A DNA stretch of 64,000 nucleotides, taken from positions 31,194,501-31,258,500 of the forward strand of contig NC_065874.1 of the NCBI RefSeq assembly GCF_933775445.1. The letters run 5' to 3'. Origin of the DNA: Argentina anserina (taxonomy: Eukaryota; Streptophyta; Magnoliopsida; Rosales; Rosaceae). The notes beneath the pieces are model-generated. The model made no database searches and had not been told where the DNA came from. It was given only the letters and a program-made list of their open reading frames with translations. Of this stretch, positions 45,743 to 58,900 are shown piece after piece. The number at the start of each line of letters is the position of its first letter. Within the stretch, counting starts at the first letter, position 1. Both the position numbers and the translations under genes were made by a program.

Positions 45743-48687
45743 ATGGAGACCGGCGCTGACGTCAGCGGTTCCACCACTCCCGCCACCGCCCCAACCATAA
45801 ACGTCACCGTCAAGTTCGCTGGCCAAAACATACCCGTCCCGAATCTCTCACCGGACTCGACCGTCAAGGACCTCAAGGCTCTTCTTCAGCCTCTCACCAA
45901 TGTCCTCCCTCGCGGTCAAAAGCTCATCTCCAAAGGTCTCCCTCTCTCTCTCTCTCTCTCTCTCTAGAATTTGATTTGAGGTTCAAAGAAATGTGTAGTG
46001 ATTAGAATCTTGGGGTTCTTGTTTTGCTTTTGATATAGGGAAGCTTCTGGTGGATGCGATGACGCTGAGGGAGTCTGAGATCAGTAATGGCTCCAAGATC
46101 ATGCTCATGGCTTCTCAGGGTTTGCACCAAGGGGTAAAACTTCTTTCCCTTTTTACCCCTGTTTTTATATTTAGTAATCTGAGTTTTAAGTTAGGGTTGT
46201 TAGTTTAGAATTTGAATTTAATATATGTGATGTGTTTGAAGTGTTAAAAGAAACCACTGGTTTGGCTGTTGAGAATGTGTTTTATGTTAAAGAAAGGCTC
46301 AATTTGACTTGCTTGAGTGAAAACGTAGATGGGATTGTTGATGAGAGTTTAGGGTTTTAGTAATTGAAGTGTGTTTATGGTGCTGAAGTGTGATTTTGTA
46401 TGAATAGGATGGACCTATTATCAAACAAGTTAAAGGTCGGTTTACTGTTAGTACTGGACCTATTAGTAGTGAAGACTATGATAATACATGGGGTAAAGGA
46501 AAGGCTAATGCATCTGAAAAAGAAACATCTGATCAAAGAAAGGCGAAAGAAGCTGCTCGTGCTAAGAAGGTGGACCAATGGAAGGCTACTGGAGTTATAG
46601 CACTCAGTGACTGTATGTTGAAGGTATGAGTAAACAGTCCATGTTTATTGTTAACCTACATTATGCTTTTAGCATTTTTCTGTTTACATTTTGCATTATG
46701 ATGATTGGTGAGCATGCACGTTTCTTATTTATCTTGGCTTGGTTGACAAGTATTTGAGTACATATAAGCACTATGCCTTGCGGTTGTTTTTGCTTTAGAC
46801 TTAGACAAACGGATTATATCTATCTACTTGATAGCAACTAATAGTTTAGAGCGCTAAATTTTCCCATAATGAGGATTTTCGTCTTTTGTTTTTTGAAAAG
46901 GTTATACCTGATGAAGTATGGGGGGATATTAGCACTTCTGCAAGAGTTCTTGACCTCAGAAATAACCATATTCAAGAAGTACCTGCCTATATTGGTTCTA
47001 TGAAGTCCTTGCAGGTAATTATGTTTGCTGCCTTTCCAATTCAGTTATCTTAATTTCTTTTCTGAACTTCTATGTTACTTCACTTCATTTTCAAAATTTT
47101 GTAGAAATTGTTACTCGACTCGAATGATCTGTCGGATGACTCTGTTATCTGGGCAGCACTAAAATGTTTGAAGTCCTTAACTGTTCTTTCTCTGAATCAC
47201 AACCGGTTAGCATCTTTTGTCCTTTAGAATAGAAGCTCTAAACCACACGAAAGAACAATTTTTGATAATTATGCGGTTTATGCAGTTTAACTAGATTGTC
47301 GTATGATCTGGGCTGGTTGCCAGCACTAAGGGAACTTCATGTTGCAAACAACAACTTGTCCAGCCTTCCAAATGACATACGATATCTCCCTAAGCTTGAA
47401 GTTCTGAAACTCAACAACAATAGGTACTCCTTGATAGTATAAAAACCACGGATATTATTGTCATTGTTGAGAATATCTGGATTAAAATTTGTTTTCCCTT
47501 TTTTTTATTATTGTTTTCATTTTTTTTTCTGTCATCCTTTGTGTGTCTTGCATCATTATCTGGCATAATAGTTCAAATTTCTTTCTTGTATCAATGTTAT
47601 AGCATTTTGAATTATGGATTTGCACATCTTGCCTCTGAATGCGTTTTTGGGTGTCCTCTGTTTGGAAATTCTAACTGTTCAGCATTTTTTATAGTTTTTG
47701 TGTCCATAAAAGAGAACATCATATCATTCATATGTAGTTTACAAAAATTGAGTTTCTTTTATTTATAGATGATATGTTGATGAAACACCCTCTTGAAATG
47801 TATGTATATCATCATCGATTACTAGTGCATGTATACTGATCAAATTTTTGTCTGTATGTCCCAGGATCAACACCATTCCTACATGGATAGGGGACCTTAT
47901 TACTCTCATTGAGGTAAATTTTTGGTGTTTTCCACTCTGCATTTTGGATGGTGTATCTAACTTTCTTTCGACATGTCTCAGGTTGATCTTTCATCGAATC
48001 TTCTGTCAGATTTACCCGAGACAATTAGCAATTTGCATAATCTGAAGGTAATTAATCCTATTGTCTGAACTCTTGTTATTCCTCGTACTTTGTGTATTCT
48101 ACTTTTGCTTTTCTTTCTTTTGCATAGAGTTGTATTGTCGTACTTTGTGCAGCTCTAGCATCTGCCTGGGCTTAAGACTAATTGTTACTGATTTAGTTTT
48201 TACACATTTTACTGCCATTAAACATGAACAAAAGGGAATATGTGTGCTTTGTTTCATCAATAGGTTGGTCTTATTCTGAGGCTTTTATTATATTGCAGAC
48301 TCTGTCTCTTAGTAATAATGGGCTGAAATCTCTTCCTTCTTCACTATTCAAAAAGTGCCTAATGCTCACCAGACTTGATTTGCACAACACAGAAATAACC
48401 ATGGATATCCTTCGTCAGGTTTGTTTTTCATTGCCGTTTAAAGTTTGAAGGATGGGAAGCTTGGGTAGTTTCATTAGGATTTTTTTATAACAAACCTTAA
48501 CAGGATTTTTTCAACTGTTCAGTGGTTTGTCTACTTTGCTGTTTTTTCTAATGTATTGATAACAATGTTTACACAGATTGAGGGATGGGAAAACTTTGAT
48601 GAACGCCGTCGCCTGAAGCAACAGAAGAAACTGGATTTTCGCGTTGTGGGTTCTACTGCATTTGATGAAGGTGCTGATAAAAGCTGA
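45743..48687 (+). CDS. Ubiquitin-like domain plus LRR protein (At2g30105 type)
   Basis: Ten exons are read at 45743-45935, 46039-46133, 46408-46623, 46901-47014, 47105-47205, 47286-47423, 47865-47913, 47982-48047, 48299-48418 and 48577-48687. All junctions are GT-AG and in frame, totalling 400 residues. A ubiquitin-like fold lies at about 19-92 (INVTVKFAGQNIPVPN, GQKLISKGKLL). A charged linker (KRKAKEAARAKK-like) follows, then about eight LRRs at about 160-360 with LDLRNNHIQEVP, LHVANNNLSSLP and LSLSNNGLKSLP motifs, and a C-terminal basic tail. The Arabidopsis relative At2g30105 has the same two-domain build; its biochemical role is not established to my knowledge. A CT microsatellite sits at the start of intron 1 (about 45938-45964). 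No lesion was seen. Confidence 0.93.
45938..45964 (+). repeat. CT microsatellite in intron 1 of the UBL/LRR gene
   Basis: A nearly pure CT dinucleotide run of about 27 bases begins two to three bases after the exon 1 donor GT. Confidence 0.85.
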
Positions 48688-50622
48688 TGCTAGTGAATTC
48701 TGGAATCTGGATCACATGCTCTGAGTTTGTTTTGTGTAAATTTCAGCCAATGCTGACTTTTGTATCTAGAGGAACAAAAAAGAGATATAATGTCTGATAG
48801 TCGGGGAAATTGGTACAGTGGATCTTTTGAGAAATACATTGAAAGTTGAATGCAATGGATATGGAGTTTAGACATTTTACTCTCTGTTTCTTGGTCTACC
48901 TGTGGTTTGGCTTTTCATAATGTGAAGCTGATGAGTTTCAACATTCCTTGTTAATTTATTTGAGATTACATGTGTATTGAAGTAGTCAGGACATACAAAT
49001 TTCACATGGTATGTGAGAGCTGGGAAGCACCAGTAGTGGTGCCCAGGAAGACAAATAACCAGTGGCCTTAGAGTTTTGAACCTTGCTTTAAGCATCTCAC
49101 TAAATTATTAACCAACACATACATTCCAGACTCCAGAGGGGCTCAATACTGAAAGAAATGAAAGTAGGACTTTTTGGTTGATGAACATAACAAAAACTGC
49201 AGAGGGCAAACGAAAGCAGGAGGTTCTCCTTCTGGATCGTCAAGAGAGTAATAGATTTGAAAAATAAATACTATGAAGTGTGTGAGAGAAGTGGGGAATA
49301 ATCATCCACGGAGTTGAAGCAAACGTAGATGGATCAATCGGTATGCCAGTGAGTGATGATAGTCAGTACTTTGTCGATATTTTGTAGTGAAAGGGAAACA
49401 AGTCCCACACCGAAGAAATGGAAAAGAATAGATGGTTTAAAGGAATAAGCACGTGTTGTTAGTTCACGACCTTACTTGAACAGGATCTGTTCTATAGATT
49501 GTACCTCTGTATCCTTGATTTCTAAGGAGACAGGAATCTAAACCTGGTGGATGAATCATAGCCATGCGATCAGAGCGTGATTAACGGCCGGTGATCCTCG
49601 GATCACTGTGGCTGTAGATGATCGTTCTCAGTTGGGCCTAGGCCCTCCTGGGGTGGTTGCTTGGCTGTCTGACAGGTTCTCTCTTTTTTTTTTTCCTTCC
49701 AAATTCGAAGCTTCTTTTTTGGGATTTCTTGCATGGTCTTCATCGACTCAAATCCTTCAAGTATTTCTCACTGACCACAGCAATAACCACGAACACTTTG
49801 CATGGTTTTTCTGAAGCCATGGCTAGCTCAACTCATTAGAGAACTTCCTATTATTCGAACTCATCTATCAGCTGATGGAGATAGAAATATGGCATGGGAG
49901 TGGAATTGACCGCACTTGTCGATATTTATATAATTGCATGTAATATAGTTCTTTAGTGATCAACTGCATCAATGTTTATATGCTTTGATTTCTAGGCAAA
50001 AACGTCGCCTGATCGATTTGATCACACATTACACGTTAGTCATTTCCAACGATATCCCGCCGTGAAGGATCTTCAGAGCTATAAAGAACGTGAGAAAGAG
50101 ATCTTTTGTAATCTAGGGTCTAGGCAAAGCGTAATGTAAGGAGAATTTAGTTTACAAAAACTCGGGTTTATATATTCTCGGCTGTGAATTTGGAATCTAA
50201 CATTGTACTATGGCGTGCGTCCTCAAAGCTAGTATACAAAAGCTAGCTAGGGTGGTAGCAACTTTGTATCCTCAAGTAGTTCTGTGAATGTAGCCGGGTT
50301 TCTTTCGAATTGTCTCCTTTGCGAAATTCCAGTCTATGATTGTATTTAGACTAGTTGATGTGGATTAGTTAGAGATAATCAAGATTTTCCATTAACAGAG
50401 TAGAAATGCTCTTAGAAGAAATTGTAGAGATAATACCTAAGTAATGACAGGATGTTTACTTAGATACTGGCCAATGCCTAAATTCATATCCTAATTGCCT
50501 CCATCAAACTTGCAAATTAATTTAAATGAAAAATTGCACTCCACATCCGACACTACTAATTAAAGCAGACAACTATAAAATTTTGATAAGGTGGATTACA
50601 ATCTCATCCACCATAGATGTAA
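48688..50622. other. Intergenic region downstream of the UBL/LRR gene
   Basis: The first few hundred bases are presumably its 3' UTR. A GC-richer patch near 49580-49690 (CCGGTGATCCTCGG, GGGCCTAGGCCCTCCTGG) is unlike the rest and may be an old insertion remnant. No family was recognised. Confidence 0.5.
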
Positions 50623-51790
50623 GGATAAAAAAAGGCAAAAATGCCGATTTGCACTCTAAATTTGGTAATAATTATCAATTTGCATTCCGAATTTATATTT
50701 GAGTCAATTTATCTCATAAACTTGGTAAAAATTGCCGATTTGCATCATATCCGTTAAATTTAATGTTTTCCATCCAATTTTAAGTCACATGTCATGCATT
50801 TGAGAAGCAGTATTATCATTATATATTTATTCATATTTAATAATGAAATAAATTAATAAAATTACTTAAGTGGAACACTTGCTACAATGTTTTTTTTCGG
50901 AAATATGTTATTGATTTATATATTTATTATTTTACGTGATATGGTATGTTAAAAAATATTAGAAAAATATAAATAAATACATTGAAAATTAAAAATAAAT
51001 GTTTGTTATGGGAGAATTACTATTCTACTATTGTGTGTGTCTTAACTTTATTAGGTTTCCTGTTAGAGATAGATTCACATCTCTGTAATAGATTAGGATT
51101 CCAAACCTTATGTGATTGTGGTTATGTAATGTCTATATATATGTCACATTATCAATCAATAAACGGTTACATTATGTTCTATTATGTCGTTATTATTCTC
51201 GTTTCGTTCCTCTTCCAACAATATGTACATATAAATATATATATATATATATATACACACAACATAATATATTTGAATGGGTGGGTATGTTGAATATATA
51301 ATTCAAAGTAGGGTTAAGTATGTAGAAAAAAGATGTAAATGATGCATGATGAAATAACTGTATCTTTATTGAATGATATGAGGTTCTATATATAGGCATT
51401 ATAAAACCACAATCATGTAGGATTCAGAGTCCTAATCTATTACAGAGATGCTAATCTATCTCCTAACAGGAAACCTATTAGGTTAAGACACACACAATGG
51501 TAGAATAGTAATTCTCCCGGAACAATAAATAACTAATTTGATTAAAAAATAATCATCATTTTAAAGAATATTTTTATTTATTTTTAAGAAAAATATAAAT
51601 AGAAAATAACAACATTACCTCTTATGTGCATGATATGTGACGCAAAATTGGATAGAAACAATTAAATTTAACGAATGAGGTGCAAATCGGTAATTTTTAC
51701 CAAGTTTAGAAATAAATTGACTCAAATACAAATTCGAGGTACAAATTGACAATTTCAATAAAATTTAGAGTATATTTTAGTAATTTTTCC
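50623..51790. mobile_element. Inverted-repeat DNA transposon of 1168 bp with TAA flanks
   Basis: The left arm (from GGATAAAAAAAGGC) and right arm (ending GTAATTTTTCC) are inverted matches of about 180 bases sharing GATTTGCA, TTTGAGTCAATTTAT, AACTTGGTAAAAATT and CCGATTTGCA. TAA directly flanks both ends (50620-50622 and 51791-51793). A 3-bp TWA target suggests the PIF/Harbinger group, which is an inference. There is no transposase reading. A second foldback element is nested inside. Confidence 0.72.
51003..51525. mobile_element. Foldback element nested in the 1168-bp element
   Basis: Arms from TGTTATGGGAGAATTACTA and its inverted counterpart (GTAATTCTCCCGGAACA) match for well over 100 bases, including AGGTTTCCTGTTAG and CATCTCTGTAATAGATTAGG. 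AATAAAT occurs beside both ends and may be the target duplication. A TA run lies near 51234-51255. TATA-like CTATATATAGGC inside the right arm recalls an LTR promoter, so a pair of inverted solo LTRs is an alternative. Confidence 0.7.
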
Positions 51791-51962
51791 TAACAAAACA
51801 ACCGAAGACAACCGCATTCCTATTTTTTGAGGAGCTTAACTATAAGGAAAACAGCTTCAATGAAAATCCAAACTCGATCACCTGATGACAATATTTTGAG
51901 TAACCCCAGTAAGGCTTAACTGAATTTCTAAACTCCATCATCCGATGACTATGTCTAGTAGG

Positions 51963-52540
51963 CTAGTTGCCCCAGTAAGACCGTAAGGCTTCACCTAGGA
52001 CATTTTTTGCATCCATCGGATCAGAAAACGCCACTGCGTTGGTTTCGACAAACTTCAGCATCAACTTCAGTATGGAATCCAACAGTGGCCACAAATCAAT
52101 GAAATTATCCTTCATAGTAATCGGGTTCGAAACAATGGAGATGTTGTCAACCACCTCACGCAGCTTCGCTATCTTTTCATCAAAAAAAGAGCTTGGATTG
52201 CACAAGCTTTGCCTTGCAGCAATCGGAAAAGTGCATAGCCCGATTAAAGGAATTGGTTGCCATGTTGGACAAGGCTTTGAGAGAATCTTGGACCTTGGCT
52301 TTGACCCATTGAAATGCTTCGCTCATTTTTCCCATTACCATGTCCATTTTTTCCTTGCAGAAATCGGAAAAGCGCATAGCCTGATTAAAAGGAATTGGTT
52401 GCCATTTTGGACAAGGCTTTGAGGAAATCTTGGACCTTGGCTTCGGGCCATAGATATGCTTCGCTCAGTTTTTCCATTACCATGTTCACTATGCCAGGAG
52501 TGTTCCCCACGGAAATTTGTTATAACGGTGAGTTGCAAAC
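51963..52540 (-). pseudogene. Decayed gene of unknown family with an internal 139-bp repeat
   Basis: On the - strand a helical, charged reading (EAFQWVKAKVQDSLKALSNM, then KIAKLREVVDNISIVSNP and DLWPLLDSILKLMLKFVE) runs to a stop at 51963. A seven-T run near 52183-52190 shifts the frame between the two parts. A 139-bp segment is tandemly duplicated (starts near 52236 and 52375), so the KVQD(S/F)LKALS(N/K)MATNSF motif occurs twice, the upstream copy having an in-frame stop. I do not recognise the family. An unspliced exon of a living gene is less likely given the stop and frameshift. Confidence 0.5.
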
Positions 52541-53284
52541 ACGAGGAGCAACTCTATGAATTAATGCAGCGGAACTAATCCATTAGAATCTACTAACGAC
52601 AACTTTGAATTCATAAGAGTATGGTTTCTCGAATCCGCGAGAAGTTCTAGAATCCACTAGAAATATTGAGAGAACTCAAAAGTTTTATAATATAAAATGT
52701 GTCTCATATGGCCACAAGAGGTAGCTTAAATACTAAAACGAAACCCTGGGACACTAATAAAAGTCTAATCAAGCCCATGGGTTAAAATAAAATAAAATCC
52801 AAAATAAATAACTTCCAAAATAAAATCGGAAAACACTAAAAACTGTTTTTGAGGGTTTAAACGACGTCGGATGCCCGAAAAAAACACCCACGTCGTGACA
52901 AAGCAACGAGTTTGGTTTCTGGCGCCGTTCCCGAAAATGTATCATTTGTCCTATTCTGAGCTCATAGCCTAAACATAAACAGTATCGACCTTCCCTTTCT
53001 TGCGTCGGTCCATTTGCTCTTCGATTCTTCGTGCCCTCTGTTCTACCTCATGAATGATGGATGGTATATAGAACTATCAACTATAATTCAAGTAAAATCT
53101 TTGTATTTAGATTTGTTTCATGCAATACTGGTCTGATAGTTTAATGGCTATTAAATTCAAAGTGAACTAACAGTATTCAACCATTTAGCTTCTCCATGTC
53201 TAGAGAAACTGAAACATAAGGTATACCATGTATGTTCTTCTCGGGTCTCACCTCGCTACCTAAGAAACAATGCATGCCAATACA
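52541..53284. other. Intergenic region
   Basis: Moderately GC-richer sequence (for example AAACGACGTCGGATGCCCG near 52859) without coding potential. It may be the remnant of a repeat, but no ends were found. Confidence 0.4.
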
Positions 53285-53289
53285 ACTTA

Positions 53290-54229
53290 TGGCAACTGAT
53301 CCTTTGTCTCCAATTTCCTATTCCCTTCTCTATACCCTAATCAATTTTTGACATGTGTTCTGCCACGTAAACAGTCTAACAGCCTCCCTACCTCCGTTTG
53401 CATTTTTGAATTATTTAGGCAAAAACTCAATGGTTAAAAAAATATCAAAAGAAAGAGATGAATTGCATCTCCATTCTGAGACTAGATTAGATTCACATGG
53501 AATGTTGACTCAAAGTTTTCAATTTTTAAAGCCTTTAAGAGTTTTCAATTTTGTTCATGGTATGAGAACTGTGAAAATTGTAGCTGTGGATGACTTACGT
53601 GATTTCTGTTTCCACATTGTTTTTCTTATGATCATTTGGGTTCTTTGGATTTTGCTTGAAATCAAGTCTGTTGTATAGTTCTACCGTCCTCCTCCAGGGA
53701 AATCCAGATCTTTCTTAAAGAAAGAAAGAAAAAAAAAGGAAGAAGACCCAGACCAATGGAGTTAGCAAGAACCAAATAGTGAATTGATAAGTTCATTGAT
53801 CTAGAAGTTAGATATCATTACAATTCTTGTTACGGATATCACAACTCAAAATTCAGAATTTCAACCATGTCTCATGAAGGGCCAACGAGAATGAGTTTAA
53901 CCACAATCATATGGTTTTTCAAAATCTAACGAGGGAAATAAAGCTATAAAATAGTAAGATTTTACATATCTTTTTAGCAAGGACAACACCGGAAGAATCT
54001 GGGTGGATCATAGAGCAAAATGACTTTGATGGAGAAGATTGTGTATCGGCTTTTTTTATTTTTCAAAGAAAAAGGGGTTAAGAAGTTTCATTTCAAAAGA
54101 AAAGAAAAAAAGACCACGTTAATAGGGTTAATTGACTGTTAACTCATCACATGTGGCATGACACATGTCAAAAATTAATTAGGGTATAGGGAAGGGAATA
54201 GGAAATTGGGGATAGAGGATCAGCTGCCA
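53290..54229. mobile_element. Inverted-repeat element of about 940 bp
   Basis: The left arm from TGGCAACTGATCC and the right arm ending GGATCAGCTGCCA are inverted matches of about 110 bases sharing CCAATTTCCTATTCCCTTC, TATACCCTAAT.AATTTTTGACATGTGT and GCCAC. ACTTA precedes the left end (53285-53289) and lies two bases past the right end (54232-54236), a possible target duplication. The 107-residue open frame inside has no recognised family. Confidence 0.7.
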
Positions 54230-54236
54230 CGACTTA

Positions 54237-55981
54237 TTAAGCCTCATAAATTAAAATGATCAAGTCCCAACCTTCCACATAAATGAGAGCCTGACCCTTC
54301 CACTTCACAGATTAGATCCAGGCACAGAATTAAAACAATTTAAACATTAACACCATTCAAGGAAAAATCAAATCAAAGAGCTCCTAGCTTCTGATAATTT
54401 CCATTGCATCGACGAGCAACAGAAAAATTGCAAGCTGCTAATTAGTTCTACCTTTCCTAATTCATGTCAGAAACAGTGAAACCCTAGCCTTGAAGCAGAA
54501 ACAACACAAAACATGGGTCCATTTCACAACCAATTGTGACCGGCATGTCATCATTCCAGAGAAAAAAAAAATCACTCAAAATCAAAATCAAACACAGAAG
54601 GTAGATTAAGAATGAATGGAGATTGATTATGTCACTAGAATACATATGTCCTACAGTATGGATAGAATTAAGAGATTTAAGTTTCATTTTAACTATATTT
54701 GCTGGGTGTATTCACCCAACTCTGCAAAGAGTGACATAATACCAACGTGTTGAATTAATTAGTTCATCAAAGTTGGGCTGCAGCAAGGCAAATGTTTTCA
54801 TAGATTACATTAAAAGTTCCATCTTTCTTTCTTTCCTTTCTAAACTACAGTGTGATAGTAATCCTTTCATATGGGTAGATGATCTATTGAGAGACAAATA
54901 CATGACCTCCTACTTGTATCATGGATAACTCTAAGCTCACCTTTTAGTCACTTGGATTTGATTTTGAAAGGGTTGGTTTACACTTTACACGATATTGTTC
55001 AAATGCTAGAACAATATATATGTCACAAGCTTAGCTAGGCACCTTCCTCTGAAAAGTTAGACATGTAGTGCTTGCAATGATAGTTATGTTACTGTGGTAG
55101 TTTGTCACCATGTGCATGATACATATTTTGAGATGACATAGATGTCCAGGGTTTTTGTTTAGCCCACGTTGGATAAGCAGGGCCTCTTCTTCTTTCTTAT
55201 GTTTTACTCTTGATTCTTCAATAATTAATGGATAGCTAATTTGATATCTATTAAGTCACAGTGTTGATGTATTTTACTTCTCCAGGTCATGACAAGCTTA
55301 AAATGTTCATGCTTAACACAACTTACTAAGCCTCATTAATGAAAATTAATTGATGTGTTACAAACTCACAATCCTATTCGTTCTTCAAAATTAGAACTTA
55401 TTGATGTGGTTACTGGTTAGGCCGATTACTGATGGGTCGTAACCAAGATGCTCCAATAATAATTGACAAGAACAATCCAAGAAAGAACAAGGATAGATAA
55501 CGCCCCAGAAAACGACCCACCCACTTCACATACTCCCACGCTTGATTCGTTTATTTGGGCGATACCTGCGACAGAGAAGGTTGATGCTTATGCATCACCG
55601 CAAATCCACAAAATCAAAACAATTTGAACCATCTGCAACAAATGTTTTTGCGAAAGCTATAGATTCACAGTTGGAGACTATGACCATTTACAAAATAAAC
55701 CTGTCATTACTCTTTATTTTAGCTTAAGGAAGCAACACATTCCATGATCTCAGCTATGCGGACTGCCTGCAGTAATGGATCCGCAGACACATGATCATAT
55801 TACAAAATGGGAAATGAAATATAAAATTGTCTTACTTCCGCAGATGTATCATGTATGAACATGAAAGTGCTAAATATCTCAAACTGCGTCAATGAAAGAC
55901 TATAAGAGTTAACATCCTAAAATGTAGAGTTCTCATCCTAGAATCACAGACCAACGAGATCGGCGGATTTGAGAACACAAT
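54237..55981. other. Intergenic region and 3' flank of the E1 gene
   Basis: No gene is recognised. The last few hundred bases before 55982 are probably the 3' UTR of the - strand E1 gene. Confidence 0.5.
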
Positions 55982-58900
55982 CTAACGGAAATAAATTGAT
56001 ACTAGGGGTATGTCAATGTCGTTGTCCTCATCATCCTCGCAAGCAACAACGACATCCAAGTGGCAACGATATGGAGGGATTTCCGCCTTCGCCACATCCT
56101 TGGCCAGATCAACCACCTTCTTGTCCATTCGGTCTTTGTGTCGAGCAAACATGCTGTTAAAAAGCAGAGAACTTCCACACGAAATGCTATAAGCATTCAG
56201 CCCCTTATCCTTAAGCCACTGAAGAAGATCCCTCAGAGTAGGGTTGCCCCTCAGGATCCACCTATCCCACACAGTCCATTTCATGTCCTGGTGCTTGATG
56301 ACCTTGGGCGGAACCGGCTCAGCCATGGAGAACAGAGGTAGTGCTAGGTTTGCAAATGTATTCCTGTAGTCTTCCAGTTTGTGACCGCCATCTAGTACCT
56401 TGTAAAGTTCCAAGCACACAAGTCCTGTGGCCATTGCAGTGGAGGTTGCAATTGCAGGGATTATCCTACCAGCAATAAACTTGGCTTTCAGCTTGTCCAC
56501 CTCAGGAATGCTGTAATTTCTAGCCCTCATATTGGCAAGCCCAGCTATCATATCCATATGGTAATTGGTATCATCATCCTGCAAATGTATCAAGCACAGT
56601 ATGAAAAAAACGAAGGTATGTCCCAGCTTGAAGTGCCTGAATATAAGTTGCTAATAAAAAATCTACATCCATTTGTCTTGCTTTGAAGGGCATGTTCCCC
56701 TCTTTTTGTTCGGTAAGGTGTAAACTGTACATACTCATTACCTTAACCTATTGTCTATGTTTAATTTTCAAAACAATACCCCCTATAATCAGAATCACCG
56801 GATTAATCAGCTTATTAGATTACACTATAAAACAGGATAGAGCAATACCTTCTCGAATTGAATTGGTTTCATCCTGAACCCTGGTGGGAGTTTCTCTCGA
56901 CAATGCTCTAACTTGATAATCAATTCGTTAATAACCTGCGCATCATCTATGGATTGAGGTGTTAGATTGGTGGCCTTATCATCTGTTACTATTTTGGCAT
57001 CTTTCTTCGGCTCAAAGTCTGGGACTTCAACTTTCTCAACAGCTTCAGACAACTTCTTAGAATTCCTAACCCAGTCAGGGATTGGGATCCCAAATGTCTC
57101 TGCCCTGAGTATGGACGCTGCCATAACAAAATGGAGATGACCAGGATCAGTAGCTGAGAACTGCAGTGCACGGGGGAAACGCTTAGGGGCAGACCAGAAT
57201 GGAGCCCCAGTACTAGTTGCAGCATCTTCAGGGAAAGTATATGTCAGCTGTTTCACCCGGTTGGAAAAATAATCTTCAAACCTGCATAAGACATGCAGAG
57301 CACGTATAAAAAATTAATCAAACAAAACAGATAATAATTCACTACTCTAAAGAAATATGAGGTGCAAGATAAAAGATAAAAAGGTGCATTGTCTAAGAAT
57401 TTACTTGAGGCGCGCCCAGGCAATACAAGCTTGGAATGTTTCACATCTTTCTCTGGCAAGGCACTCAAGAACACGCTCCAAGGTATCCCTGGCCTGTGCA
57501 TCCCCAGCACTACTCATTGCGGTGGTATATTCACCTGGCTTGGATAAAAATGCATTCACTTCAGCTGGAGTTTTCTCAAGCAAACCCTCAAACTCAGATC
57601 GAGCCCATGTCAAGCAGTGGTCAATGTTGTGTGGAAATGAGTGCACAGTACACATGGGGGCTTGTTTCTCTGGAGGATCTCTAGAGGCACCATAGTTTTC
57701 TGTTAGGTGAGGAATTACCATCTGAGTGTTGCATTTTGCACCAAGTGTACCCGACTCAAGAAGTGCCTTCTGGAAATATAAGCATCTCTGATCAACATAT
57801 AACCTGGCATTGACATTATCCAGTGCATTAATAACAACACTTAAATTCTCCCAGTAGGTATCATCAAACACATTCTCAGTTTCCGGGCCAACTCTATTCT
57901 GCAGAGCTACAGTATTGAGACTGGAATTTATTGATGCAGCAGCAGAAGCAGCAACTGTCGACTTTGCCTGCCCAATGTTCCAATCACGGAAGAGGAACTG
58001 CCTACTGAGGTTACTCTTCTCAATCACATCATCATCGGTGATTGTTAGCTTCCCCTGGTTGCCACATGCAACTCCCATCAGGGCAACATTTTTCAACAAC
58101 TCACATCCGAGTGCACCAGATCCAACCATAAATACTTTGGTATCCTCCAGTTTCTTCTGTAGCTTTGACCCAAAAACTGAAATCTGTGCATCATAACGGC
58201 TATTTAACGGTTTCAAATCATTGGAATCCAGTGGCTCCGTTGGAAGTGATTCTACCGAGTCAAAGTAGAAGAACTGTAGGAACAAGTTAAACACTAGATT
58301 AATATGCCAGACAAAATAACAAATGTGAATAAAAATCTAGATGGTCAAATTTCAGATGAAAGTTAGAAGCAACTCTTGAAATAATATCACATTACAAATT
58401 TTGTATACTGAAAAAACGCCAGTGTGTGTGTGTGTGTGTGTGTGTGTGTTGTGAACCCTTGTCCACACAAATATGGACCCTCAATGTATTGCACACATGG
58501 GCATAGAAATTAAAGCATATTCAACTCTCTTGTTGTGAAAGAATGTACACTGACCTGGAAGAGTGGATGAAACTTTCCAGAACAAGCTTTTACAACCTCT
58601 TGACCAACAATCCCACCAAACATGGCAGCCATGGGATTCAGTACAGCCTTTGCACCAAAGGCGAAGTGGCGCAAAAGTTTTGGATTAAGATCATCCAGCC
58701 TGCCATCTCCCAGCTTATCATTAACGTTACTAGCAACAGATATAAGCTTCTGAGCATCCTCTTCTGAGCCAGCAACAGGGAATCGTCCCAACTCAGAAAC
58801 AAATTTGTCTAGTGCTTGAAATGCCAAGTGTAGGAGAGGAGGACGATCAAACTTGGAGAAATCACTAAGAAGAAAATCACCAGGATTATTGAGTGCTTCC

